From Burhinus oedicnemus (lineage: Eukaryota; Chordata; Aves; Charadriiformes; Burhinidae): DNA of 64,000 nt. The notes beneath the pieces were generated by a model. That model was not told the origin of the DNA. It worked only from the letters and a program-made list of their open reading frames with translations, and ran no database searches. Positions 26,101-42,450 of the stretch are shown here, in pieces. Made by a program: the position numbers and the translations under genes. Position 1 is the first letter of the stretch, and each line of letters begins with the position of its first letter. The stretch lies in the NCBI GenBank assembly GCA_008921705.1, contig VFFE01007624.1:1179528-1243527 (forward strand), in the 5' to 3' direction.

Positions 26101-29100
26101 ATTCATGGTTAAATGAATTCTCCCTGTACTGCTTTTTAAAGCAATATGTAACAAAGACATCTTTTCAGCCAACATTTGGTCTTCCAAAAACGTCCCAGAG
26201 CTTCTTTCACATCCAAAAGTAGTAGCTTCCAAACGTAATACAGAGAAAATGTGCAATCTTGAGCAGCATAAGGAAAAAAAATTACTTAAAAACTAAAAAA
26301 GAAACAAATTAAGTATTACTATGTTAAGATTCTTTATTTGCAAATTTAATGCCTAACCAAAGACATGCTGTTTTGGCAATCTCCATTGATTGCTAAGATT
26401 TTAAAGACAATTAAATCAATGAACTGAAGAGTGTGGGGAGGAAAACACCTAAAAAGAGTAGCCTCCCCCATAAGCGTAAACAGAATTTTTCTTATTTCTA
26501 CTTGTTCATTGTTTAATTCAGGAACTAATTAGGGGTTCAAAAAGGGAGAAAACTTGGTTTTTTTTAAATCCATAGCAGGAAATGAAGAAGTAATGTGAGA
26601 GCTAAGATCTACTGTTTCTTAAGCACTTAAAAGAAACAGTAACTAGAAACAGCCAGTCCTAGGAAAAAAAAAAAATTAATACAGCAAGTTTAAATTATTT
26701 ATCAAAACACATGCTTTCCCCCCCCCCTTTTCTTTTTAAACAGTAAGCTTTTAATACATCTTTAACTATAATACTTTGGTTCTGGGGTTTTTTTCCCCCC
26801 TCCCTGGAGGGGCCTTTTAAATAGATCTCCATTTCCATTTAAATAGAAGTAATCAATAATCAAATATGTCAGTAGCACAAAAAAAAAAAAGTGTTATTCT
26901 TGTTTTTCTCTTTCTCTTGGAGAAATCTTTCACGGACGTGTTAAACTGTAATTAAATGCGCACAGATAACACCTTTCTTGTTATCAAAAAGTGCAAGTAG
27001 CAGTACAATCAGAGAAGTAGACATCTCTCAAATGAAAGTTTAAATAAATGCCAACAAATGAGAATTAACCTAAGAAATAATTAGAAAGACAAATTAATAA
27101 AAATCAAGGTTTCCTGCTTATTGATTTCAATAATTGATATAAGCTTAATTTAAATGGCTTCTAGGCCTGTTGACTAAGATCCAGAGCAGTACCTGTGAAA
27201 AGAGTCCATTCTGGTGTGCATGTGCTTAGTATGGTGTGACTTGGTAATAACTTTCCTAAATGCATGTGTTGAAAAAGTCCATTTCATGACCGGCTACTGC
27301 AGTAGGTATGTAACAGATGAGAACACAGGATGCAGTTTTAGCTCTGCGTTAAATACAGAGATACCATAAATAAATATGGTGTTTGAAAGGCTGCGTGATG
27401 TCGTCAGCAGGCCCATTAAAAATAAACCAAAACTGTAATTCACTGCTTCACTATTTCTGTGGCTCCCTTCCAAAATAGCACACACATACACGTACTTGAG
27501 GAAATCAATCTACATCCCATGCTGCATCATTTACAAAGCAATCAGTGCTCCTTAATGTGTCACAGAACAGTAGGACACACCACCTGAGTCTACTGAGGAG
27601 ATCAGAGACAAGGCCAAACACTAACAGTGACCAAAGCCCAAGTGTGAAAGCGACACTCACGTGAGAATCTCTATTGCCCTGATCCACAAAATGTTTTCCA
27701 GAACTTCACTTGCAGTCTTCGTTAACAGACCCATGGAAATGACAAGGCACAATTAGCACAGGGAGACAACTCCTGCCTTTGAAACTGCCAACTCCTGCCT
27801 TTGAAACTGCCAACAGATTTTTCTACTCTAGGTCTTACCTAGAAACTAAAGCCTGAAATTGTACCAGTTTAAATTAAATGAGACTTCCAATCCACTGAAA
27901 GTTGTTGCAAGCCACAACACAGACACAACTTTGACATAAAAATGGCTTTAAAGCTCAACCTTAAACAAACCAAACCAGCTTAACCTACACTGAAAGAAAT
28001 TTGTCACAAGTTCGCATGCCTTCGGAACGAATTTACTTTTCCTTCCTTCAACCATCTCGGGCTGGTATTGTGGAACTGCCGTGTCAACAAATCTTTGTGT
28101 CCCCAACACTGTAAGAGCTTAGGACACCAATTCCCACCGGCCAGAAGACCTAACAGACCACCGCCATGGGGTAAGCTGGAGCCCGTACGACACTGCAAAC
28201 GGAGGCGTTGTAAAACAAAGACTAACAACCAGTCAAAAGCTGATTGCATCAGGTAGCTGTTGAAATTCCATTTCTACCTTCAACCACACTGTAATCAAAC
28301 ATGGTCAAGCATCTAACTCTTGAGAAGAATTGCCACACTTGCCTCACAAATTGTGTAAAACCGCATCAGGAAACTCAGATATACCTTCAACCACCCATGC
28401 TGATTAGCCCCAGTATCATTACACAATACGATTATGTTCTTCTTCACAGTTAGTTCAAAGTACCATAAATTTCCTGAAAGTCAGTGGGAAGGACCAGCTA
28501 CGACGAACGCTGCACCAAAACACACCGTTTTCATTTCAGACCATTTATGCTTGAAATGTTGACGCTCTTCACCATGACAGCACAGCTACAAAGGGTTTGT
28601 CAAGCCTCCTTCACCATGTTAAATAATAACTGAACAGTATGCTAATTTACTTTCCTCCAGTGAACTGTCTGCATTCCCTTCCGATTTCCTGTAGCTACAA
28701 ATATGATAATCAGGAGAACAAAGACTTTAGCACAGCCACTCAGGAACCAGTAAATGAAATGAAGTATGCCTGACTCCAGAAGAAGCAAAGACAGACCTGC
28801 AGCCTAGCTTGTCCCGAGTACCCCAAGCCCACATTAAGGAGATATTAAACAAGAAGAGTGAAAAATTGCACGTGTGAGTAAAGCTGCTCTTTTTAACTTC
28901 ACGGACAATACAACCGCTTAGCAACACGGCCGTTCTTAAACGAACCAATCTACCTTTAATTCCCACTTCCTCCCAAGCCTCTCTGGACAGCAACTTCTGG
29001 CGCTCCATCAGTCCCCTTTTATCCCAGTTTCTTTTTATAAATCCAAGGTCAGGTTTCCTCTCCCATCTCATGTGATGTGCTGGACTGAAGTTCTGCCAGC

Positions 29101-29349
29101 GTGGTCGGTCCCCTCAACTGCCAAATCCCATCCCGTGCCACAACACTCCTTACCAGACTGTTCCACCACCCCACGAGCGTTTCATTCGGGGCATTTTTCT
29201 CACGTTTAGCAGAAAGAAAGAAAGAAAGGGGAGGGGGACCACTAACTTTCCCAGCGACGCTTAATTACATATAGAAAATAATACCTCCCCGCAACCAAGT
29301 CACAGCCGGGCGGCTGCGGGGGCTGCAGGGGGGGGGTCCCCGGCTTCAC
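17130..29349 (-). other. NUDT3 first intron (about 12 kb)
   Basis: AT-rich, CpG-poor sequence between exon 2 and the presumed exon 1. No other exon, RNA gene or intact mobile element was recognised. It contains a 22-bp tandem duplication at 27767-27810 and several A- and T-tracts. Confidence 0.75.
27767..27810. repeat. 22-bp tandem duplication
   Basis: Two identical copies of a 22-bp unit starting caactcctgcctttg lie side by side, followed by the first four bases of a third. Confidence 0.95.
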
Positions 29350-29800
29350 CCNNNNNNNNNNNNNNNNNNNNCCATTGTACCCCGCGGGCGGGAGGGGAAC
29401 AAAGCGGGGGGCCCCGCACCCCGGGGAGGGTGTCTCTGCAAGCCGGGGGGCCTCAGCACGGGAGGCAGCAGCATGGAGCCACCTCATGGGGGGTACTTGC
29501 AGAGCCCCCCCATTATTGTATAGGCTCCTTGTTCCCCGCGGGCATTTTTAGGGTCCATCCTCAGGGCACGATGGCGCCGGGCAGCCCGTGAGCCCCCAAA
29601 CTGCACCCCAGGAGGGGCTAGCATCACCACCACCCCGCTGCAAAGACACCCATGGCTTGTTGGCACAGCAGGCAGAGGTAGAGGGGCGCCACAGCCCCCC
29701 CCCCCTATTTTGTGTGCTCCCCCAGGAGGAAGACCCCGGCACAGGGGCAAGTGCTTCTCCGGGCAGTATTTGCCCAGCGCTGGTTTGGCATCAGCAGCCC
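29280..29800 (-). promoter_or_regulatory. NUDT3: CpG-rich region; presumed NUDT3 promoter and exon 1
   Basis: GC composition rises abruptly from AT-rich intron to G/C-rich sequence with G and C runs on both sides of the 20-N gap. Its position at the 5' side of NUDT3 and downstream of RPS10 fits a NUDT3 promoter. Reading the minus strand, an ATG (29373-29375) runs into the gap and a possible gtgaag donor emerges from it (29349 downward), so the gap could span coding exon 1. Confidence 0.6.
29352..29371. other. Assembly gap (20 N)
   Basis: A run of 20 N inside a GC-rich, homopolymer-rich stretch. If it hides NUDT3 exon 1 (about 33 codons in human), the true missing length must be well above 20 bases. 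Confidence 1.
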
Positions 29801-31380
29801 GGCCTCTGCTCCACAACAGGAGACAGTCGAAAACAGAGGGTAAGCCAAAAAAACCTTTAACATCTTCTGACTCCACGTATTTGCCGAATAAAAGGCTCTT
29901 TTCCAGGTGTGGATCCCACTACAGGCACCATCCAGAGAGGAGACACAGTTAGCAGCCGTGCCTCTCTCAGAGCCCACGGCTGAACGCTAAAAAGGTTTGA
30001 GAGGATGAGGAGGAGATCCGTTTTCCACCAAACGGAGCTGCCATCCCAGGCTGGACAGACTGGTGGGTTAGGAGACTAGGACGAGATTAAAATGTGGGGG
30101 TAATACTTCCCTAAGAGTCTGTTACCGTTCTTCACCCCAAAACAAAAGCAATTTTTACTTGCTCCTTTGGATCTTCCCCATAAATGTTCCCTTTAACGAA
30201 TCAAATGTTCTTTTAGAAGAAAACATTTAGCACTTCATGCCAATTGCCACACACTGAAGTACTCCAAGTGATTTTAAACAGTTGCTTAATTTCACAGGAA
30301 GCTAAACACAACATTGCTTCCCAAACAGAATCACAACTATAAATGCATAACAGCAAGTGTAAACATCACCGCTACCACTGTAGGATAAAATAAGCAGAAA
30401 CTTGAACAAAAAGCCCCAGCAGATGCAGACAACCCAGAAGCTCAAGATATCACTAGCAAAGTTGAAAAAAGAGCAGCTTTAATGCACATTCCCATTAAGA
30501 ACTGGCTAAATCCAGTCACCTGGGATTCAGCAGGTTAGTCTGGATTAGGTTTAGTTAAATCACAACCTACAAACTTCAACAGAGGCAGACAGATCAGTTA
30601 AAACAAAGATTTGAAACACCCTGTCTCTCCCTACAGTTCCAACTCCCTCAGAAATAAAATAAAGAGAAAATAATCTCATCCCCACCATTTCTCTCACCCC
30701 AAGCTAGGACTGGAATGAACTCCTTTCCCTCTGGTTAGTGTCTAGTGCTTCTGTGATATGAAGCCTGCCCTGAACAAGACACCATTTACCAGGCTACAGA
30801 AACCCATTCCCAATTAGCATCATCCCATTATTAGTTGGCGGGTGACATCTGCTGGTAGACTGCACACTGCATGGGACCCGTGCTGCGCCTCCCCACCCCA
30901 GCTCTGCTCAGCTGCGGACAGCAGGTGCTGCCACAAACATCCCATCTTTCTTACGCCACAGTTAATGAACCCAGTGATTTCAGAACTGGGATAAAGGAAA
31001 AGCTCACCTGCCTGCACTGGTTGTCTCCGATTCACACAGGGCCTCAGGCCAAGACAGTTGAACTTGCTGAATTTTCTGTCTGCAAAATAGAATCGTCTCT
31101 CAGCCCAGATTTACTGCATTACTAGGAATTATTAAAAATGACTGCCTTCCTGGGCAGGCTAGAAAAACTGCCTGCAGCACTTCTGCTCCTCATTCCTCCA
31201 TAAGAATCACCTCTACGCACTAGCAAAACCCTACATCAGTAACCACCACACCTACAAAATTCCTTCCTATAACCTGCTTCTAATCACAAGTTACTCCACT
31301 ATTGTTGTTACACATGCCAAAGATTTGAGTCACCTCTCTGCTCCACGAGCTCTAGATTTATGCGTTTAAATAAGACACGG
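29372..31380. other. Spacer between RPS10 3' end and NUDT3 promoter
   Basis: After the CpG-rich part (to about 29.8 kb) the sequence returns to AT-rich DNA in which I recognise no gene. The short distance leaves room for read-through from RPS10 into NUDT3. Confidence 0.7.
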
Positions 31381-31410
31381 TGATGCAACCCAGGTGGCAT
31401 TTTCACCTAT

Positions 31411-31416
31411 TTTATT
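31411..31416 (-). terminator. RPS10: RPS10 polyadenylation signal
   Basis: A canonical AATAAA on the minus strand (plus TTTATT) lies 26-31 bases after the stop codon. The short 3' UTR is typical of ribosomal protein genes. Confidence 0.85.
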
Positions 31417-31441
31417 ATACACAAAACATGAGCAGGAAGTT

Positions 31442-36782
<5,341 letters not shown>

Positions 36783-37656
36783 CTAAACAAGAGGTAAGTG
36801 GCAGACAGTAAATACTGCTGATAAAAATAAACGAGGACTCTACCAGAAGTAATAAAATAACACCAATGCTAGTTTGTATGAAAAGCTTAACCCAAGTAAC
36901 ACCCCTCAGATTACTATCTCCTATGAGAACTTTTTGAACAACTTTTCACCACCTCAGCTGGGCAGGCACCCCTTCCCCTTGTTTTCCTGTAAAGGAAAAC
37001 CGAGCAGTCCAAACTTTTGCTCTTTAACATTAAAGCCCATCACCACATTAAAGACTGTGAACTACGTGACGTTGGTCGAAACAAGAGACAAGGGCAGAGG
37101 CGGGTGGGCAGAGACGCAGCTCGGGATCAGGCATGTTTTGGTTCTCCCGCCGGTGGCCTGAGGACACTTGTGCTGCTGTGGTTAACTCGCACTTAACTCA
37201 GGAACTGAGAAAGCCCCTCACACTCCTGCCGAGCAGCAGGGCACCCTCATCAGCCGCAGTCCCGGTCCGGCGGGGCTTCGGCACCCCGCGGCCGCTCGAG
37301 GCCCTCCACCACGGGAGCCTCTCAGGGCAGAAAACCGCGGTGCCACCGCTGGATCTCAACGGCGGTCCCGCCGCGGCCCATCCTTGCGGCCTGAGGTGAG
37401 GAAGCCTGGAGCAGCCGCCCCAACTCAAAGCCCTCCAGCCCCCAGGCCTGGCCCCCCCGGTAACGGGACCTCTCCGCGGCCTAGTGCCCCCCGGCCTCTC
37501 CCGCCTCGCAAACTCGGGCCCAGATGCCCCCATCCCGGAAATCTCCCCGCGGGGAGCCGGACCGCGACTCCCCGTCGCTGCCAAGCAGCGGCCCCACGCC
37601 ACCGCCCCGGGATGGCGCCGATGCGAGGCCGATACAAGCCCGGAGCGCGGCCTCAC
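36783..37656 (-). other. RPS10 first intron
   Basis: It runs from the gtgagg donor at 37651-37656 to the tttag acceptor abutting the ATG. The upstream half lies in the CpG island. Confidence 0.8.
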
Positions 37657-38200
37657 CGTGACGGCGGCGGCGGGCCCAAGAACGGAAAGGAGTACGCATG
37701 CGTCCCGCGGCCGCTTCCGGCCTCCCAAAGGCCCCCTGACGGCGCGGGCGGCCTCGGTGCTGCCTGAGCGGGGTGCAAAGGCCCCCTCCAACCCGGGCAT
37801 GGGGGTGCCCGCTGCCGTGCCTGATGGAAACTGTCACCGGCGGCTCCGCGGGGTCGCCAGCCGTGCGACACTTTCTGATCTCACCCCGGGGGGGCGAACA
37901 GCCACCAGCCCAGTTTCCCCAGGCACGGCGGCTTCCTTCCGCCCCCTCCCCGCGGGGCAGCTGCTCCGCGCCGGGCACCGGCGGCCATTTCGGCGGAGGG
38001 GGGGTGTGTGTGTGTCTCACTCCCCCGCTTTGAGCACCGGAGCGTGGCTCGGGGCTCGCTGGAGGCACACAGAGTCCCCTTTGCACCCCAAAATGCCCGG
38101 CTAGGAGGTGCGGGGCCACTCACAGCCTCCCCTGCCTTCACACCCGACACCCCCCCCAGTTCTTTTCCAGGGGGGGACATGGTGGCCCCGGGCAGGGCGT
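37210..38200. promoter_or_regulatory. CpG island at the RPS10 promoter
   Basis: Dense CpG and GC-rich sequence spans RPS10 exon 1 and extends upstream on the plus strand. Long open frames on both strands here come from lack of stop codons. Whether it also drives a plus-strand transcript is not visible. Confidence 0.7.
37657..37692 (-). promoter_or_regulatory. RPS10: RPS10 exon 1 (5' UTR) with 5'TOP-like start
   Basis: On the minus strand a pyrimidine tract ctcctttccgtt (37692 down to 37681) precedes a short GC-rich leader that ends at a gtgagg donor. A C followed by a pyrimidine run at the cap site is the TOP element that couples ribosomal-protein mRNA translation to mTOR (established knowledge). 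The exact start base is not fixed by sequence. Confidence 0.65.
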
Positions 38201-38407
38201 AATGGGGGGACGGCAGCTGTGTCCCCTTAGGGCCACCCTGTGTAGTGTGTCCCCCCTCAAACCAGGGCTGCTCCCATCCTGGTCGAACCCCCCCAGGAGC
38301 GATGGGAGCAGGGTCCCACAGCCGGCAGAGGGGACATGTCCCTGTTGCCCCCCCCAAACACCCCAAACCCAGGGGTTTGCCACATGGCACCCCCGGATCC
38401 GCTCCTG

Positions 38408-38490
38408 GATGGAGAGAGGAGAGGGAAGGGAAGGGGGAAGGAAGGGGAAGAGGAAGGGGAAGAAGAAGGGATGGGGGAGGATGGGGGGGC
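38408..38490 (+). repeat. Polypurine (GGGAAG-like) tract
   Basis: About 80 bp of almost pure A/G made of irregular gggaag, ggaagg and gaagaag units. Mirror-like purine tracts of this type can form triplex DNA (inference). Confidence 0.9.
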
Positions 38491-41400
38491 TGGGGACCCC
38501 CCGCCACCGGCAGGGCCGCTCGGCTTATTCCCATCCGTCTCCGCAGTCGTGTTGTCACCTTGTGCGGCCAAGGAGTCGTTACGCCGGGACGGCGATTGGT
38601 TGGCTAAATATGCTTCCCTAATCCCCGTGCTGATCTTTACCCCCCTCCTCCCCATCTGCCGTGACCTTCCTGCCAATGTGCAGAGCCAGCCCCGGCGAGA
38701 GGCAGCCAGCCCCGCTCCGCCAGCGTCCCCACGTCCCAAAGGTACCGCCATACGGCTCCCGGATGGATTTGGGGTCAACGCGGCTCCCGGCGAGGCGGGA
38801 GGTTGGCGTCGGTGGGTTGGCCGGGGCTTGCTGCGGTGAGGATTGCCGGCATACGGCGAGTGACGGTGGCGGTGTCCCCAGACGGCGGATGGGATGCTGG
38901 GGGCTCGTGATGGTGCTGTCACTCCAAGGGCACCCCAAGTCCCCTCCGGTGGTCCCTGGCTGGTGGGTCTGAAATGGATCGTCCCCCCTGTGCCGGTGGC
39001 TGCTCTCTGGGAAATGAAACCCACTTCGGCAGAGCGGCTCCCTGACCCATTTTAAGCGATTTCCAAACTTCTGCCGGATTGTGCTGAGTGGGGCTCACCA
39101 TCCGCCTGGGTTTCCCCCCCAAATTTTGGGTCCACCTGTTTTTCCTGGCGTCGTGGCGTCTCTGGCAGGGTGGGAAGGCAGTGTGGGTCTCCCAGGTCCC
39201 TGCCCGGCTGCCTGCACCTCCCGGGGGAGCTGGGGTCTGGTGGGAAGCGGCAGCGAGGGGCAGGGGTCCGGCAGGGGTCTGGGCAGGGGTCTGAGCTTCT
39301 GGGGGCTCATGAGACATGGCACCGTGGGGCTGGTGGGATGCAGCACACGCCAGCCCACGCACAGTCCCGCTCCGCATGCTGTGCCCATCGCCCCCATAGC
39401 CCACCCGGGCACCCGCCGCACTCAGGGCTCATGGGGGGCTTCCGGGGGGGGCTGGTGGCTCCACACACTGGCTGCAGGGCCAGGGACGCCCCAGGGCCAC
39501 ACTCACCCTGCCAGGCTGGGGGCTGGCACCGCTGGTGGATCAGCTGCTCTCAACTCTGGGTGCGGGGTCCCTCCAGCTCCCCGTGGATGCATAAGGGAGG
39601 GCTGGGACCCCAGCTGGGACAGCCCGCGGTTGGGGGGCTGGCAGCAAACGTGCCCCCCCTGCCTCCATGGGACACGTTTGGCATCGTTTTACCGGGTGAG
39701 AAACAGGCTTCTGCTCCAAGCCCCGCAGTCAAAGGGGTTCAGCCTGTGCCCCCCTGGAACGCCGTAATCCCGTCAGCCGCAGGGGCACGGCCGGGCACCG
39801 CAATGCCCGAGCAGCTGGCGGGGAGCTGAGGCTCTGCAAGGCGGCTTAGGCTGAGCCCGGGCGCTGCCGGGGGGCTCTGCCTTCCCAGCTGCAGGCAGGG
39901 GCCAATGCTCACAACCCCCCCACCACCCCCCCAGCCCACATTTGTGCCCAGGGTGCGAGTTCTGGAGGCACACGGGGCAATAGGGCTGTGATTTTGGGAC
40001 TGCGCTAGGATGAGCGGAGTGGTCGGAGGGACCACTGCCCGCCCCGGGAAGCCGGAGGGAGCAGCGGGGTCTCTGGGGGGTGCACGGGGCTGGGGGGAGG
40101 CTCGTACCCACCCGGGGGTTGTGCCTGCGTGTTTCGGGCAGAGCTGGAGGCTGGTGCAGCCCTGGGGCAGGAGGGGCTGAGGGATGTGGCACCTCCTGAG
40201 GTGCCTGGAGCTGTCTGGTGCCATCCTGGGGCTTTGCTACTATTTCGTGGCCTCGTTTCTTCCTCTCCGGGAATGCTGCGACAATTACAGCAACCCCCGG
40301 GAGAAACGCATCTCCCGGCTCGTCCCATGGAGCAGGAGAGCTGCCCTTGCCCGCCTGGTCCTGCCGCACTGCCCACCTCTGCCTGCGTCTCCTCTTTGCT
40401 GCTCTTGTGCCTGCCTTGGAAATGGCAAAGCAAGCGCTTTGCTAAACGGATTAGAGCTTCTCCGGCAGCCTCTCGGGCTGCTCCTGCTTCCCTCGGCCCC
40501 TGCACCGCCTTCCCCAAGCAAACCCAGTCCCTAAGCCAAATATTCGGAGCAAGGCCATCGCTGCAGCAGAGCTGGCCCGGCTGGGGGACTGCTCCGCTGG
40601 CCCCAAACAAGGACTCGGTGCCATACTGCGGCTCCCATCACACCTGACCCTGAAACCCCATCCAAAGCCCTGCAGGTTCTTCCCACCTCCTGGGATTTTT
40701 CTTTCCCTTCGCAGGAGCCCAAAGCAGACTGGGGAATTTATCAGCCACCGGCTTGGCCGTTGCTGACGGTGCTGACATTACCCCGGGGTCTGCACCGATC
40801 CATGACCCTCCCCGGCCGGTGCTGGCCCCCTCCTCTCCCACCTCTCCCCGGAGTGCGTGGCCACTGAGAGGGCTGCAGCAGGACGGGAGCTGGATTTAAC
40901 TGTAAAAGGATTGCAGAAGGCAAGCCCAGGCAGCTGGCAGGCATCGATTAGTGACGTGCACAGGGGCAGGGCGAGAAAGGGAAGGGAACACCAGCGCCGG
41001 CAAAGTGCGTCTGCACCGGTGCCACGTCCTGCAGCGAGCCAAAGCATGGGTTTGGCTCTATGTGGGATCCCCTTTGCTGGAAATCCTGTGTCCCCAACCC
41101 TGCTGGTGCCCTTGGCCATGCCGGGAGGCGATGCTGCTGGGGCTGGGATGGAGCTGGGCTCCTCCGGCACAGCTCGGCAGGAGGAGACCTCGGCGGGCGG
41201 CTCTGCCCAGGGACAGACTTTGTCCCCGCAGGATGGCCAGCCCGGCTGGCATTTGTGCAACACCTTGGAGGCAAACGCAGGACCCTGCCGTGCTTCTGCA
41301 GATGAGCCTTGGAGAACGAGAGGCTGCATCCAGCCAGAAGCTTCCCAGAGGGGCCGAGCCGGCATCCGGCTGCCCTGGGCATGGCAGAGCATGGGGGGAG

Positions 41401-41639
41401 GGAGGCAGCGAGGCCCCCACACCGCCGTCGCTGTGGCCACGGGCAATACGTACAGGCTCCTCACAGGCAGCTGCCTGCACCGAGCTACACGAAGTTTCCC
41501 AGGAAAAATGGAGTCTTTATGTCCCGGCCCCGGCCCCTTCCCCGGAAGGGCTGGGAGGATGCCCCCAGGGCCAGTTATGAGCAGACAAGAAGGGGATTGT
41601 TTTGGTGGGAGCTGGGTTTCTGGCAGCACCTGCCCCACG

Positions 41640-41740
41640 CCGGGGCCCTCCACAATGGCTGTCTTTCTGCGTAATTGCTGCAGAGCTGCCAATTATCCTC
41701 CGCTGCTAATTAGAGATGCAAAATAGCCCTGCGCTTGCAT
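41640..41740. promoter_or_regulatory. AT-rich island with homeodomain-type sites
   Basis: An AT-rich stretch within GC-rich surroundings with ccaattatcc, gctaattag and gatgcaaaat motifs, resembling paired homeodomain and POU sites. A candidate enhancer by motif content only. Confidence 0.3.
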
Positions 41741-42397
41741 TCTCCCAGCAAGCCTGAGAGGGCTCCTGGGCCCGACGGCACATCTGCAGCGGGGGCAGCC
41801 TGGGCATGGGGCAAGCACGGGGGCACTGGCCTCATCCGGCCACACAAGCCCCAGGTCACGCTCCTCTCTGCCCCCGGCATTGAGTGGGAAGAGGCAGCAG
41901 GAGGCCAGGGATGAGCTTGGGATGAGCAGGATTCCAGGACCCCTCTCTACCCCCGTCTCTAAGCAGCCTTCTCTGGAGCACCCATGGGCCGGGGGCTCTC
42001 CCATTGCTCCCAGTGCCAGCCAGCTCAGCAGACAGCACGGCAATCAGGGGCTCTGCCGTGATTTAGGAAATGCATTTTCCTTTCCTTGCTAGGGAGGGAG
42101 GCGGAAGCAGGCTGCGCTCGAAAATCCACACACCCCCCTTATTCGTGCCAAGGCTGGCACTCGTGGCCTGGTGATGGGCAGAGTGGCTGATAGCTGGTGG
42201 CATTTCTCTCTTCTCCTGCCCGCACCGGCTCGCTGCACAGGCAGGCTGCTGGCAGCCGCGACAGCACGGTGTGGGCTAATTTGCTTTGCTTCTCAGTATG
42301 CCGTGGCGCTCGAAGAGCCGTAATTTCAGAGTGGCAAGTGGCTCGATAAATCAGGGCTTATTTCCTGCCAATACTGGCCGCTGCTTCCCACAAGGAA

Positions 42398-42450
42398 ACT
42401 CATTTTACAGGAGGGGAAATGACTTACCGCGGGAAATAGTAAGCAGTGGG
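42398..42450 (-). mobile_element. Possible MIR-type SINE relic
   Basis: cattttacaggaggggaaa followed by tgactta and tagtaag follows the order of words in the reverse complement of MIR, with internal deletion. Short and uncertain. Confidence 0.3.

Noticed and set aside
37198..39024. Several 120-255 codon frames across the RPS10 CpG island and upstream
   Set aside because: CpG-island composition gives open frames in all six frames. The only supported transcript feature is RPS10 exon 1.
40778..41726. Overlapping long open frames on both strands (289 and 304 codons)
   Set aside because: Sense and antisense frames over the same GC-rich stretch are expected from stop-codon scarcity. Neither resembles a known family nor shows conserved motifs.
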